From NCBI GenBank assembly GCA_022414725.1, contig CM039463.1, positions 37,036,360-37,100,359 of the forward strand: 64,000 bases of DNA, read 5' to 3'. Under the pieces are notes generated by a model, which saw nothing but the letters and a program-made list of their open reading frames with translations, was not told where the DNA came from and made no database searches. How positions within the stretch are numbered: position 1 is the first letter of the stretch; every line of letters starts with the position of its first letter. The position numbers and the translations under genes were made by a program. Below, one piece after another: positions 11,131 through 24,359 of this stretch. This DNA is from Microglena sp. YARC. Its lineage: Eukaryota > Chlorophyta > Chlorophyceae > Chlamydomonadales > Chlamydomonadaceae.

Positions 11131-14100
11131 CCTACCACTCCTGAATGGTTGTGGCATAGGCGGCTGGGTCACCCTGGCTATGACGCCATGCACAACCTTG
11201 TCAGAAAGGGTTTGGTTAGAAACTTACCCCTCACTCTCAAACAAGTGAAAAGACTGTCTAAGATCCCATGTGATGCTTGTCAAAAGGCTAAGGCAAAACG
11301 TATCCCTTTTCCTCAAGAAAGCCAAACTAAGATCCGTGCACCTTTACAACGCCTTCACTTGGACATCATGGGACCATTTCATATTAGGGGCTTGCGTGGG
11401 GAGTTTTATGTTCTGTGTCTCACAGACCAATACTCTGGCTATGCTGAGGTATTGTGCTTGAGGACCAAGGATGAAGCTCCCTTAGCAGTTCAAACTACCA
11501 TCCTCAGATGGATGACTCAGCTGCATGGTTTTGTTTTCAAGTGTCTCAGATCTGACAGGGCTCAGGAATTTCTAGTAAAGTGGTTCGAGAATTGGTTAGA
11601 ATCGGTTGGTGCTGTGCATGAATTATCTATGGCATACACTGCTCAGCAGAATGCGACTGTGGAAAGGTACAATGGGGTCTTGCAGAACATAGCTAGGAGT
11701 ATCCACTTGGAGTCTAAGCTTACTAAGCCTTTCTGGCCCTATGCCTTCCTAACTGCTTGTTACCTACGTAACCGGCTGCCCAATCAGGGTGACAAGACTC
11801 CTTATGAGTTGTTCTTTGGGGTTCTACCTGATGTGTCGTTGTTGCGTGTGTTTGGTTGCCCTTGCTATGTTACCTTAGTCAATGGGAAGAAACGCAACAA
11901 GCTAGACGAAAGGGCGTTATCTGGTAGACTGGTTGGGTATTCTCTGGTGAGCAAGGGTTATTTTGTTTGGGTTCCTAAGTTGCGCCAGGTAGTAGAGAGT
12001 CGTGATGTACTTTTCTATGAGCAGTTTAGCTATAACTGCATACCTGGGCTGTCCCCTTATGACGGGTCACCGTATGTTTCTCGCATCCCTGCTGCCATCA
12101 ACAGACATATGCCTGATTCTACGGTTAATGCCTTAGATCCCTTACCAACCCCAATTGTCGACCGCTGCCCTGGTCATGGGATGACTTTGCGTCCCAGGTC
12201 AGGGGCTGATGGTGCTGCATTGCGTGTGAAGGTACTGGACGGGTGGGATTCCGAAGTTCTTTCAGACGTAAATTTACCCGAATCTCAGGGGTCGCCAGGC
12301 CCTCCTCTGCGCCACGTTTCGTCGGCGAAGCTCTAGGATTAGGACAGCCTCAGGTCATAGTGGAGCCTGATATAGGTCCACTGTCCACTAGTTGCCACCC
12401 CCCGTCCACCTGTTCGGATGGCTCGCGGGCGCTGTTGATCCCTTCGCCTCCTGCTGTCCCTGGTGGTTTTACACCGGACAAGGCATTGTAACGATGTGGC
12501 CGTCACCGAGAGTGTGAGTGTTGATCTTGAACACTGGTCCGGGTCTGATACTGCGTATGGCTGGGGTGTTCCGGTCGACCCAGGCTTCGATGACATAGAG
12601 GCAAAGAATGCCGGCCTTGTTCAACCAGGCATTAGTGCTGCGCTGGGGGCTTTACTACCGGTTACTGCTGATACTGCTGATATCCCCGCTGCTCATGTAC
12701 AAGTACACTGCTTGTACGTGGGGGCATATATTTCCACCTCCACTGAACTAACCTTTAAAGCTGCCATGCTTCCTACCAACCCTGACAGGGATCAATGGCT
12801 GCTTGCTATGAAGGATGAGATGGCGTCCCTACATGCCCATGGTACTTGGGCACTCACTCCACAGCCTCCTAAGCAGAGGATCCTGTCTGGCAGGTGGTTA
12901 TTTGTGAAGAAGGTTGGGGTTGATGGTTCTGTGGTCCGTGGTTTTCTGCAGCGTCCTGGGCTGGACTTTCATGACGTATATGCCCCCGTCTCCTCTAAAG
13001 CAGGTCTGAGGGTGCTCCTGGCTGCCATCACTCATAGGAAGATGTTTGTTCGGCAGCTGGACATCAAGACTGCATTTCTGAATGCTAAGCTAGAACCTGG
13101 TCTGGACCTGTACTGCCACCAGCCTGAGGGCTTTAAGGTACTTGGTCCTAACGGTGTTCCCCTTGTGTGCAAACTGATCAATTCCCTTTATGGTTTGAAG
13201 CAGGCGCCCAGGGCTTGGAGTAGGGATGTCAAGCGGGTTTTGGTTGCACATGGATTTACTATGTGCAAGGCAGAACCTGCTCTGTATTTTATGAGGGATT
13301 CTATTGGTGGGTGGAGCTATGTCCTGACCTATGTCGATGATTTTATCTGTGCTTTTAGTGAGCTGGATAGGTATGCTTTGCTGATCAAGGCTATGGAGAA
13401 AGCTGGCTGGGAGGTCAAAGAAATGGGTGTACCGGTTCAGTTCCTCTCATTGGACATGGCTGTTACACTTGACTCTGCCGGCAGGTGTGTTCAGATCAAC
13501 CTCTCCCAGCACTCCTACATTGTTGATCTGGTGGAGCAGTTTGGTCTTACTGCTGCTGCCAAGCCCAAGTTTGGTGCCCCCATGGCCAAGTCCACCGTCA
13601 CTGACCCCCCTGGAGACCCCCTGCCCTCTAATAGGCAGTACCTATCTCTTGTGGGTGCTTTGCTATACCTGGCTACTTGCACCAGGCCTGATATTTCTTT
13701 TGCTGTGAGCTACCTGTCCAGGTTTTCTGCTCACCCTACCGTTCCCCTCTGGGGAGCAGCCAAGCGTTTGCTCTTGTATTTGAGATCACATTCCCACCTG
13801 GGACTCACTTACACCCACAGCCCTGAGTTCTCTTTCACTGTCTTTAGTGACTCATCCTTTGCTGATGATGGGTCTGACAGGAGGTCTCAGACTGGCTTTG
13901 CTGTGCTTGCTGGGGGTGCGTAGTGAACTGGATGAGCAAGAGGCAGCCCACTGTTGCCATTAGCTCTAGTGAGGCTGAGTATCAGGCCCTGTCTCAGACT
14001 GCCAGGGAGGTGCAATGGTTGAAGAAGTTGAGGGTCGATCTGGGTCTGCCTTGTGACCTGGTTACCATTCAGGGTGACAACTTAGGGTCTCTGAGTTGGG

Positions 14101-14300
14101 CCAATGACTGGCAGCTACTCCCTCGCAGCAAGCACATTGATGTTATTCATCACTACATCAAGGAGCTGGTGGAGGATGGTCAACTAGATGTTGCCTATGT
14201 TAACACCAAGGACAACTGTGCTGACCCCTTCACCAAGCCCCTTGATCCTGCTGTGTTCTGGAGGTTTGTCCGAATGCTAGGAACGACCGCTTCTTCTTAG
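11131..14300 (+). pseudogene. pol: copia Pol, second copy, 5' truncated inside integrase
   Basis: This begins at the duplication junction within the protease-integrase linker and runs to the RNase H stop. The integrase part is open here (WHRRLGHPG through the DDE core), unlike in the first copy. Frameshifts occur near 12291 (one G fewer in a G run), near 12465 (extra T) and near 13915 (one G fewer, giving an early TAG). The RT motif YVDD and all RNase H motifs are present. There is no gag, protease or 5' LTR, so it cannot mobilise on its own. Confidence 0.9.
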
Positions 14301-14615
14301 GGTTATTTTTTTTCTCTGGTTACATCGGTTTCTTTGGTTATCATTGTTTGGCATTAGGTTCCTATTCCCGGATCGGGTTTTCTATACCGTTGTTCCCCAT
14401 CTTTGATATTCGGTCTTCATCTTTTTCTAACTTGGCAATTTTTTTGTTTTTGCCTTGTTTCATTCCTTCCTATCACCCTTTGGGTTCCATTTGAAGTTCT
14501 CTCGATTTTTTCGGCGTTCTTTGATTTTTTTTTTTAATCTGTTACATATAGTTCTATGTCCCCAGTGCCATAGGTGTAGAAGTAGTATTGTATGTCACCT
14601 GTGTCATAGGTGGAG

Positions 14616-14965
14616 TATCAGCATGAATTGCGGTGCTCTCACGCGTTTTATGGCTTGGTGACTACTTATGTACTTCCTTAGAACTATCGGCTCTGCCAGT
14701 ACTGTGTCATCCTTCATGACTCAGTGAGAGCTTCCTGTTGGCTGCGTCACCGGTCTCTCACTGACACGCTCTGTATTACCTGTGCCCTGCTTAAGATTCC
14801 TGGCTTAGGTTCTAGTCAGGTTACAGGCATCCGCCTTTCCCACCGCTGGTGTCCTTTGGCGTCCGCCTGTCCTTGTAAAGCTATTCTCGTCTCCGTGTAT
14901 AGATTGGTGCGTCTGTTCCGCTGCTTTCATCTCTGTCTACTCTACGGAGTGCATACAAGCTGATA
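14616..14965 (+). repeat. 3' LTR of the duplicated copia segment
   Basis: This 350-bp LTR begins TATCAGC, ends GCTGATA and is followed by GCTAC, exactly as at 6991-7345. It is the only LTR of the second copia copy, as expected if it arose by segmental duplication rather than by a second insertion. Confidence 0.93.
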
Positions 14966-17900
14966 GCTACTAACCTCAACAACACTGTTACCCACTCAGC
15001 TGGTGTCATCACCCTTATTAAGAAAACACTCACTACTCATCCTATTAATCATGAGGTTCCTACTGAAATAGCTGGCCACCTCACACACCAAACCATTAAC
15101 AACACTACACACATCTTGGGTGTCTATATGCCATGCAATGACCCACCAAACGTGCTGCAATCTACAATCACATTCCCTATATTATCTCAAAAAACCCCAC
15201 TCACCAATACATAGCAGGGGGCGACTGGAATGCTGTCTACTACCCTACAGACAGGAGCAGCACAAACCAACCACCCTGAGGACTACACCCACCAGCAACA
15301 CTTTAGTAAGTACTTAATTAAACTTCAACCTTCTCCACGTCCTCACACTTACTACACTTACACAGACAACCATCCCTATAGCAGCAGGATTGACGATATT
15401 ATCCTTATCAACCCCCCTTTAGGAACTACAGTGACAGAAGTCGTCCACCAGATGGGAGACACTTTGGACCACATGGCCTTGGAACACCACATCACTTCTG
15501 CCCTCTTCCCCCCTCCCAATCTTGACACTCCCCCTACTGACCCAACTCCTCAGCTACAGCTCCCACTTAAGCAACAAGACATGGCTAAGGCCAGAGAAGC
15601 AATTTCTCAACAATTCCTGCACCAATTTCAGTACAGCCATACCAATATAGAAGCAGCATGGACTCTTGCACAATCCCTCCTGGGAGAGGACAAAACACCC
15701 TCACGCATCCAATCCATAAGGCAGGAACTCAAATCTTCAATCCCTGAAGACCTCAACAGCATGACTGAACACCTCATGACAACCTTACACCAAGCCCTCA
15801 CCATTATGACTGACATATGTCCTACTAAACCCACTACTCCAGGTATCTTCCTTCCCCGGCAACTTGCCAAATCATTTAGGAAAATTAACTACCACATTAA
15901 ACATATTAAATCATTACGAATAGCCTCCAATTATCTTAACCAACCAGCCTATGATGAACTTCGAATCAAACCTCTCACAATTCAAACTTACTCTCCCTAC
16001 ACTAAAACTCAAATTCAGCACCACCTTCAGAACCTACTCCTATCTGACTACCGTCTATCTTTAACTGAGGATATTCACAACAGCATTGCAGAACAACGTA
16101 CCATGCAGGCAGCACTTGAAGAGGAACGGATAACCTCATCTATCAAGAAGTTTCGGCGTCGTCTCAGCACCCAGGCAAGGCAAACACATAGATTCATTTT
16201 TTCCCCTGAAGACCACAAACATACTCCCACTGCCTTGCTGGACACGAAAAACCCACACACGTAGCACTAGCACCAGGGCCTCCTGGACATCATGACCAGA
16301 CACATGGAAACTCTTATGTCACCCCCCCCCCCCCCCCCCCCCCATTTCAGCCAACTACACTGAGCCCCCCCCCCCCCCCCCCCCCATGGGTCCACCAAAT
16401 TGACAAATATCACCTGGAAACCCCAGCTAACTCCATTCAACACACAGCTTCTCCCTACACTTACCTCTCTTCCTCAACCACTTTTACTGACTGCATCCGC
16501 AAGCTTGCCACCAATAAAGCAACTGGACCAGATGGCATCCCCAACGAGCTCATCCTCTGCCTCCCAACTGAAATGCACCAAATCATCCACAAACTTATGC
16601 AACTTGCATGGGTCCTAGGGGAAACCCGGACTGCTGGAAAATTTCTCACACAGTTATGATCTATAAGAAATCAGACCCGTGTCTCCCACAAAATTACAGA
16701 CCGATAGGACTCAACAACGCAGTGGCCAAGCTATGGACCTCCTTGGTCACAAACACTCTCACAACTTACTCTGAAACTAACCATATTCTCAGTGCCTGCC
16801 AGGAAGGATTTCGAAAGGACAAGAGCACTTCCCGACAACTTCTCAACCTTCTCCACAATATAGAGGACGCTGCCCTCTTTCATCAAGATCTTTTTGCTGC
16901 CTACTTTGACTTTAGCTCAGCCTTCAACATGATTGATCACCAGAAATTACTGTGCATCATGCACAATCTTGGTTACACGCATGACACAATAGACACAATT
17001 AAGGGCATTTACACTAACTCAACCACCCATATCCTTCTCAACAACACGCCTGGCTCCGTCTCCTATCTCCATCACCAGAGGCACCATACAGGGAGACACC
17101 CTGTCCCCTCTCCTCTTCATCATCTTTCTAGAACCCTCCACAGATGGCTCCGCTCTGGAGGGCGGGGTTACAGAGCAGCGTCCCTACCTGCCGCAACAGC
17201 TGATGAGCATCATACTAGTAGCTTGGGCTACGCTGACGACACTGCCGTCCTCACTAGTACCGCGGAGGATCTTCGAATCCAGTGTGGTAAGGTTCAACAA
17301 TTTAGTGTCTGGTCTGGCATCCCACTTAATGCCACTAAATGTGTGGTCAGTGGCATTCTCCACAAATCCCACCCCTCCCATCCTACCCACAACAACACCC
17401 TTAAACAACGCCTAAACAAAATACCTCTGGGTGACTCTTATGCAACATACCAACCTCCTGACATGGCCTACAAATACCTTGGGGTCCACATTTTCTCTCA
17501 CTCTTAATTGGAAAACTCAACTACACGCCACCATAGCAACCATTCATTCTAAAGGACTGAGTATTCTAACCAAAGCCAAACCCAGAGCAACTCCAGATCA
17601 ATGTGTCCGCATTATCACACAATGTATACGTGCAGCTATTAAATATCCCATGATAGTAGCCCCCTTCTCACTCACTGACATCCACGCCATTGATAGAGCA
17701 GTCCTCAAAACGGTCAAACTCTGCTGCACACTTCCTAGATCCTTTCCCACTCGAGCCCTTCAACTTCCTAAAACAGAAGCAGGTCTCGGAGTTCCTCCCT
17801 ACTTACAGAGTACACTCAAATCACGGCTTCAGCCCTTACACAAGCCATGAACGATCAGGGCCATCTTGGCATTCTCACCAGAGCCCTTCTTAATAAAACT

Positions 17901-20900
17901 ACTGCCACTATGACTACACTCAACCCTCTCTCTCTTTCCTCTAAACATACAGTTAACACACATGTCTCTAGCCCGACAACTTGATATCCTTAGCCAATCC
18001 AGCATCAAACTCACTTGGAATGACACAGAACTCCTGGACAAACTTAACATCCACCCCCTACCTTCTCCTCCTCATGCCATACCTATCAAACTCATGACCC
18101 CCTTCCACGACTTGAATATTTATACCTACCATGACCTGGTCACACCTACGGGAACCCACCTCATCAGCACTACTGATCTCCCCCTTATTACTTCCTCCAA
18201 GATAGATTAGCAAACATCACAGACGCTCTCTTAACCTTCTCACAGCCCACCTAACTCTGGCTAAATTCGACTACCCCCTCACCCACACTGAACCCCTCCC
18301 GCTCATGCACCGCCAGCTCGCAGCCGAATACGCAGTCACACCTAACACTACTGACATTATCAAACTCCCACCCACCACTGACTTTATTGCCACCCCTACC
18401 CAACGCTACTACTCCTCCACCCCTCTAACTGACGCAGACTACGGGGCGGATTCCCTTGGGGACATCGAAGGGAACCAAGCAATGGTGGGCATGGCCTACG
18501 ACAACTGCCGACAGCTACGCGCAGCGTGCGTTGGGCTGCAACAGTAAAGACGAAACCTGGGCGGCCCGCCACTACCTGTGTAAATCCTGGATTCACCATA
18601 CCACCTCAGCGCGATTTTTCCCCACTACGCCATAACTAAAACTTCCCACCCTGACAGGACCCGCGAGGCTATGCTCTGCCCAACGGCCAACGCTCCTGCA
18701 CCGCCAACTCGCTTACTCCATCTCACCTATGGCTCCCAATACAAAGCTCTCTATATTACTAGCTGGCGCAGCAAACGCTCCTTAGACACCGACAACTCTA
18801 CCAGTACTACTGTTGCCCACGTTCAGTGGGCTCCCACAACCATGCACAATGACCACATCCATTCCTACACTCAAGCTGGATATAGCATCCACTACAGCAA
18901 ACCAGTCACTTCCACCATTTCTATCATCCACTGGAAACCGCAATCTCACCTCATCTCTCACCTCTGCAAAATGCTGGGGCAACAAGCCTATGACCAACTC
19001 GTCCACACCTTCAAGTCAGCCCCTTTCACCACCACTTGTCAAAATCTGAGGAAAGACTCCCACCTTACCAACCCTCAGCAGCAAGGCCAATGGACCACCT
19101 CCCCAGGCTTCCAAGCTGACAACCACGCCCTTGTCCACAAATTGCTTCATGTGGATACACAAGACAGACACCCAGACTGGGACATCCAACCACCCCTCTC
19201 CTACATTATCCAAACAGGCATCCTCACCAACAAGGATGGCCAGGACACCCACACACACAAACATCTCTCTTATCTCTACACCCCCATTGGGAAATGTATT
19301 GGGCACACCCCCAACAACAGACTTACCTCCCTCCAGCAGAATTATGAGCACTTCAAAACTACCCACACTACCAAATGGCAACAACTAACCCAGGGAGGAA
19401 CCTACCATACAGACCTAGCTGCTCTCTTCACTAGGTACAGAGCTACCCCTGCTTCTACCAACATTCTCTCTCCCGTCCTCCACCAAGCCATAGCACAGCT
19501 AGGTATCACCCACCACCGAACTTCTACTCCTCTCAGCTATGATCAGAGCCTTCTCAGCTACTCCTCTCCTCACCCAGCTGACCAGCTCTTTGGGTCCAAC
19601 GAGGACCCCTTCCACACTGTCTGGACTGGGGGCTCCCTAGTGGACATCCCTAGCTCAGTCACCCTGGCACACCAAGCACTCAGGTGGGCCCTAGCCAGTG
19701 CAGATTATGCTGAGACTTCCATTAGTCTGCCCCCCACATGCACTGTCATGCTCATCCCTGACACCTGCTATGCTCCCTACAACAAACTTCTCCACCATTC
19801 CTGGGTCCACTACATTGACTCCAGGCCCCACTCTGAACTTTATGATACCTCTGACACCTGGTTGGGCAGTAAACTCCACACCCTCCCATCAACCCCAAAG
19901 TTACACCTCATCCTTATCTGCAGTCCCCAAAGTCAACCTACCTACTTTTCCAACCTTCAAGCCTTTATCCAGCTTTGGCACGACCACATGCACAGCCTCT
20001 CCCCCCACTGGGAGCCCACCACTATTACCCCACCTGACACCCTCACCTCCTCCGACACTCAGATCACTTACCCTAGAAAACTCAGATCACTCACCTCAAA
20101 ACCTTGGCACACTCCACACCGCGAGCACCCTCAACCTCTTACTCCTCCCACTACTCATCCATGCACATACTTAGCTATCCTCTCTGCAGGCCTCCAGGTC
20201 TACACAGATGGCAGCCTGATCAAAGGTAACTCGGCCTCCCCTAGTAAAATAGGGGCTGCAGTTTATGTCCCCATTGCAGGGATGAGCTACACTATCAACC
20301 CAGGTGGGCGGGGGGCCACCAGGACTAACAACAGAGCAGAACTAGTGGCAATTCACCAAGCCATTATTAACATTCCATACGGTACTAACCTCACCCTCCA
20401 CACTGACAGTCTCTGTTCACTTCAACTCATTAAAAAAATGATCCATGATCCCACCACAGCCACACGCTCGCTACATGCTGAGCTGCTACATTCAATCCAA
20501 TCTCACCTCATTCAACGAATTTTACATGGCTCACACACCACTCTTTGCAAAGTACGCTCCCACACAGGCATTCTTGGAAATGACCGGGCTGACAGCCTAG
20601 CGCGTAAGGCCGCAGATGACCCCGCCTCCAGCAGATATACTGATAACACTGGGGAAATCCCCAGACACAATGTTTACTGGCCCACTGTCCAACCTCCTCG
20701 CACACCCATGGGAGATATCCCCCCACGCATTCTAGCACCTAACCTCACACAAGGCATCAGCTCCAACCTACCCACTAGCTGCCACCTTGGCCAACACCCG
20801 CTTAAAGGGATTTATGCAACCACCTGGGCCGATAACACTCCTCACCAACTTCCTCATGCAAGTAATAAATTTTGGTCCTCTACCCTAATCCAACATAAAA

Positions 20901-21257
20901 CTAAATTCCACATCCTTAAAGCCCGCTGGGTTTGACTGTGGAATCGTAAACTTGCATATCGGTGGAAACTTCCTTATATTAACAACACCCACCCGCCCAC
21001 AAACCCTCTATGCCCCATATGCCGCATCTGTGAGGACGGAGCGGGCCACATTCTGGCGGGCTGCTCACACCAGACTTTCAAGGGGCTCTATATCAAGAGA
21101 CATGACGCCGCAGTGCGACTCATCCACAAGGCCATCTGCACTGGCGACCTGGGCTCACGCAGAATGATTATGGACTCTGGGTGCAGATTTCTGTTTTCAG
21201 TTGAGTCAAAAGCTCAACCCAAAAGGAGGCAGTTGCGTCAAAAGCACAACCCAAAAT
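14966..21257 (+). pseudogene. LINE polyprotein, second copy with complete 3' end (endonuclease, RT, RNase H, zinc knuckle)
   Basis: This repeats the endonuclease-RT region of 7341-11129 (GDWN near 15220, RT GYADD near 17225) and adds the missing 3' part. RNase H shows YTDGS, NNRAEL, LHTDS and KVRSHTGILGNDRAD (about 20200-20610). A CPICRIC...GHILAGC zinc knuckle near 21010-21060 follows, then a basic tail. Two poly-C runs (16322-16343 and 16366-16385) and several indels break the frame. There is also a TGA at about 20933-20935 between RNase H and the knuckle, after which the same frame stays open to 21257. The domain order is of the RNase H-bearing AP-endonuclease LINE group; finer clade assignment needs a tree. 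Confidence 0.88.
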
Positions 21258-21339
21258 GAACAAATGTAGCGCCCTGAACCAGATCACAGCCTTAGGCCAG
21301 TATCTGGAACAAAATTTGCATTTATCAGCCATGCGCGAG

Positions 21340-21790
21340 TTACTACGCATAACTATTTATCAGTATTTATCAAGCCTGAGTCACAACTCATTACTATTTA
21401 TTCATCACTATTTATTCATCACTATGTATTCATCACTATTCGCTCATAACTATTAATCAGTATTTATCAAGCCTGAGTGACAACTCATCACTATTTACTC
21501 AGGATCACTATTTATCAGTATTTGTCAAGCCTCAATCACAACTCATCAGTCATCACTATGTATTCATCACTATTTACTCATTACTATTCATTAGCATTTA
21601 TCAAGCCTGAGTCACAACTCATCACTATTTACTCAGGATCACTATTTATCAGTATTTGTCAAGCCTTAGTCACTACTCATCAGTCATCACTATTTATTCA
21701 TCACTTTTTACTCATTACCATTTATCAGTATTTATCAAGCGTGTATCACAACTCATAACTATTTATCAGTATTTATCAACCAGCATTTCA
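21340..21790. repeat. AT-rich tandem repeats
   Basis: Short phrases such as TCATCACTATTTA, TATCAGTATTTATCAAGCC and GAGTCACAACTCATCA are repeated in variable order, giving a higher-order repeat of roughly 120 bp about four times. No reading frame here looks protein-coding. It directly follows the LINE 3' end. Confidence 0.85.
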
Positions 21791-21829
21791 GTGGTGATCC
21801 CTTTACCCATTTGGCTACACCTGACGCTC

Positions 21830-22865
21830 TTTGCCTATTTGGCTGTCCGTAAAATGAAGCAAAAAAATGAACCCCAGGGTTACCCATTTGTTCTTCCAAC
21901 CGACCAACACAAAAATAGAAGCCTGACACGTTAGCCAACTGTCTCATAACTAACTGGCTTCGGTCAGCTCCATCGTTGTCACCTGTCGTTCCGTTGCCAA
22001 CACATTCCGCCAATTTTCCGCGTCGCTTGCGACGCTGCATGGAACTTGTTGCCTATGCGGCTACCCCTGCAATGTAACATGCAAACAGATGCATCTGCAT
22101 ATCGCTTGTGATGCTTTTTGTCTATGCAGCTACCCGTGCAATGCAACCAAATCTTGCTGGTATCTAGAGCTAACTTAGGCAGCTACCTGCTCAGTTTTGC
22201 CCAGTTTTTCCATGTGCTTCTGTTATTGTGGTGATGCTGTTACTGTGTCTTCATCATCAGCCTCTGCAGCTCCCACCAGGATGGTCTCCGCACTTTTGCT
22301 AGTATCATAAGCTAACATCTGCGCAGTCCACCGGGGTGATCTCTGCAATCTTGTTTGTATCATTAGCTACCTGCTCAGTTTTGCCCAGTTTTTCCATGTG
22401 CTTCTATTCTTGTGGTGATGCTGCTACTGTGTCTTCATCATCAGCATCTGCAGCTCCCACCAGGGTAATATCTGCACTCTTGCTAGCGAACTGCTCTTGA
22501 ATCTTTCCATCCACATCACTAGTACTGCACATCACTAGATAGTACTGTGTCTTCATCACCAGCACCACCAGCATCTACTGTGTTACCAGCATCACCAGCA
22601 TCTGCAGCTCGTACCGGGGTGATCTCCCCACGCTTGCTAATATCATGAGCTAACCGCTATCGACTCTTAAATGGGGCGGGAGCCCCAAGGGTTACCCATT
22701 GGTCCGTCTGTGTGTCCGACCGTCTGACCAAGACGAAGCCTGACACGTCAGCCAACGGCCTCGTAACTAACTCGCTTCCGATGCCACCTGTCGCTCCGTC
22801 GCGAACACTCTCCGCTAATTTTTAGCATCGTATGCGATGCTGCATAGAACTTGCTAGTATCATGA
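21830..22865. repeat. Diverged direct repeat pair (21830-22075 and 22680-22865)
   Basis: Both segments contain, in order, AGGGTTACCCATT, AAGCCTGACACGT, a CACCTGTCGYTCCGT motif and a small perfect stem (CGTCGC/GCGACG in the first, GCATCG/CGATGC in the second). They are clearly homologous but considerably diverged. No coding sequence is recognised, and they may be parts of an old dispersed element. Confidence 0.6.
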
Positions 22866-23790
22866 GCTAACTGATCTTGCTTCAGTCTACGATAAGTTCT
22901 GGGTGTCTGTCGGGATCGCTGGTTTGCGGTGAGCCGAGACATTTCGTCCACTGTACGCCTACATTTATCTGTAGTTCCGCTGCAAATCGTGTCTTTCGCC
23001 TACATTTAGCGAAATTGTCACTTCCCCGAGTGTAACTGATCTTGAATCTCAGTACCATATCCGCATCACTAGTACTACGTATGAAATGGACATATTGTCT
23101 TTTTCAGGACAAGTGCTCCCAATCCTATTACTGCCTATGAAATGGACACTCTGTCCTTTTCAAGACATGTACGTTCTATACCTACGTATGAAATATGCAA
23201 ATTGTATTTTTCAGGACAATTTCGTCCGATAACAATGCATGAAATTGACATTTTGCCTTTTTCAGGACAATTTCGTCCAACTACTATGCATGAAATGTAC
23301 ATTTTGCCTTTTTCAGGACAACAACGTCCTATTAGTGTGCATGAAATCTATACAGTTTCTTGTTCTCGAAAAGTACGTCTTAATACCGGCCTATTACTAC
23401 ATATCAAACAAGTTTTTTCCCCCCCACCATTTCCCTCCAAAACTCATCCATGTGCTTATGTTCTTGTGGTGATGCTGTTACTGTGTCTTCACCAGCATCA
23501 CCAGCATCTACTGTGTCTTCACCAGCATCACCAGCACCTACTGTGTCTTCACCAGAATCACCAGCATCTACTGCCTCTTCACCAGCATCACCAGCACCTG
23601 CAGCTCCCACTGGGGTGATCTCCGCACTCTTGCTAGTATCATGAGCTACCTGCTCAGTTTTGCCCAGTTTTTCCATGTGCTTCTATTCTTGTGGTGATGC
23701 TGCTACTGTGTCTTCATCATCAGCTTCTGCAGCTCTCACCAGGGTGATCTCCGCACTCTTGCTAGTATCATGAGCTAACCACTCTTCACT
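22180..23790. repeat. Interspersed ~130-bp repeat family with CCAGCATCA microsatellite
   Basis: A phrase running from CTGCTCAGTTTTGCCCAG through GTGCTTCTATTCTTGTGG and CAGCTCCCACCAGG to GCTAGTATCATGAGCTA occurs around 22180-22320, 22366-22500, 23440-23640 and 23640-23780. Between the last two lies an imperfect ACCAGCATC/ACTGTGTCTTC array (about 23488-23600). Frames in both directions merely reflect the repeat, so no gene is called. Confidence 0.75.
23070..23395 (+). repeat. ~51-bp tandem repeat, six degenerate units
   Basis: Units start near 23073, 23128, 23186, 23238, 23289 and 23340. The consensus runs ATGAAATGGACATTTTGCC, then TTTTTCAGGACAA, then a variable stretch of about 18 bp. The unit is close to 51 bp, so units 2-6 stay in one frame and encode a 17-residue repeat containing ILPFSGQFRP. 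The pyrimidine run plus CAG|G also resembles a 3' splice acceptor in every unit. Whether it is transcribed or translated cannot be told from sequence. Confidence 0.8.
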
Positions 23791-23999
23791 CTCACAACCA
23801 GGGTACTCCCAAGCGCGCGCTTTTGCGCCCTGGTGCACTGCCTTTTTGAGCCCCACTGCGCGTTTTGAGCAGTTTTTTGCAACCCCCTGTGGGCGCAGCA
23901 AGCAATTGTTGCGCTTTTTGCACTACAAAGCACAGTTTTCTTTTTTCAAGTGCGCTAAAGCGCTGGCCAATTTGGTCAATGGAAGTACCCTGCTCACTA

Positions 24000-24220
24000 C
24001 TATATCCGGCCAGGGGATAAGTGGCTGGAGGGTAAGAGACGGATGGGTAGAAAGGTGGTGGCTAGGGGACAGGTGGGTACACAGCTGGTGGAAAAGCAGC
24101 TGGGGGGTAGGGGGCGAATGGGTAGGTAAGTGGCTGGTGGGTAGGGGATGGATGGGTAGGCAGGTGGTGGGTAGGGGAGAGATGGGTAGACAGCTGGTGG
24201 GTATTCAGCTAACCGTTCTT
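24000..24220 (-). repeat. G-rich minisatellite encoding Tyr-Pro-Pro-like repeats on the minus strand
   Basis: Units of about 30 bp such as GGTGGGTAGGGGA followed by GGTGGGTA. On the minus strand one frame reads YPPAVYPSLPYPPPAYPSIP. The same repeat family is found at about 31640-31950 on the far side of the minus-strand gene. Confidence 0.7.
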
Positions 24221-24359
24221 GACTCTCTCCATCCGCATCACTAGTACTGCGCATGAGCTCGTTTTGCAACGTTGCATGTTCAAGCGAATCTGACGTCAGT
24301 GCAGTTGCGTCCCTGCCTGCTTGCGCCACACCACCGGGATTTCCAGAGCTAGCCTGACT

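Larger units (their letters stand above)
3501..18748 (+). repeat. 7.6-kb tandem duplication of copia 3' half plus LINE
   Basis: Unit 1 is 3501-11129 (7,629 bp) and unit 2 is 11130-18748 (7,619 bp). They are almost identical, with scattered substitutions and single-base indels. At the junction (11129/11130) LINE sequence ending AAAGCTC switches to copia integrase CCTACCACT. The two parental sequences share only TC there, so the duplication joined at 2-bp microhomology. After 18748 the LINE continues normally. The arrangement is either a genuine tandem duplication or an assembly repeat. Confidence 0.88.

Noticed and set aside
23070..23395. CRISPR-like array (repeats with variable spacers)
   Set aside because: Repeat units are degenerate, spacers are only ~18 bp and related to each other, and the context is eukaryotic with no cas genes.
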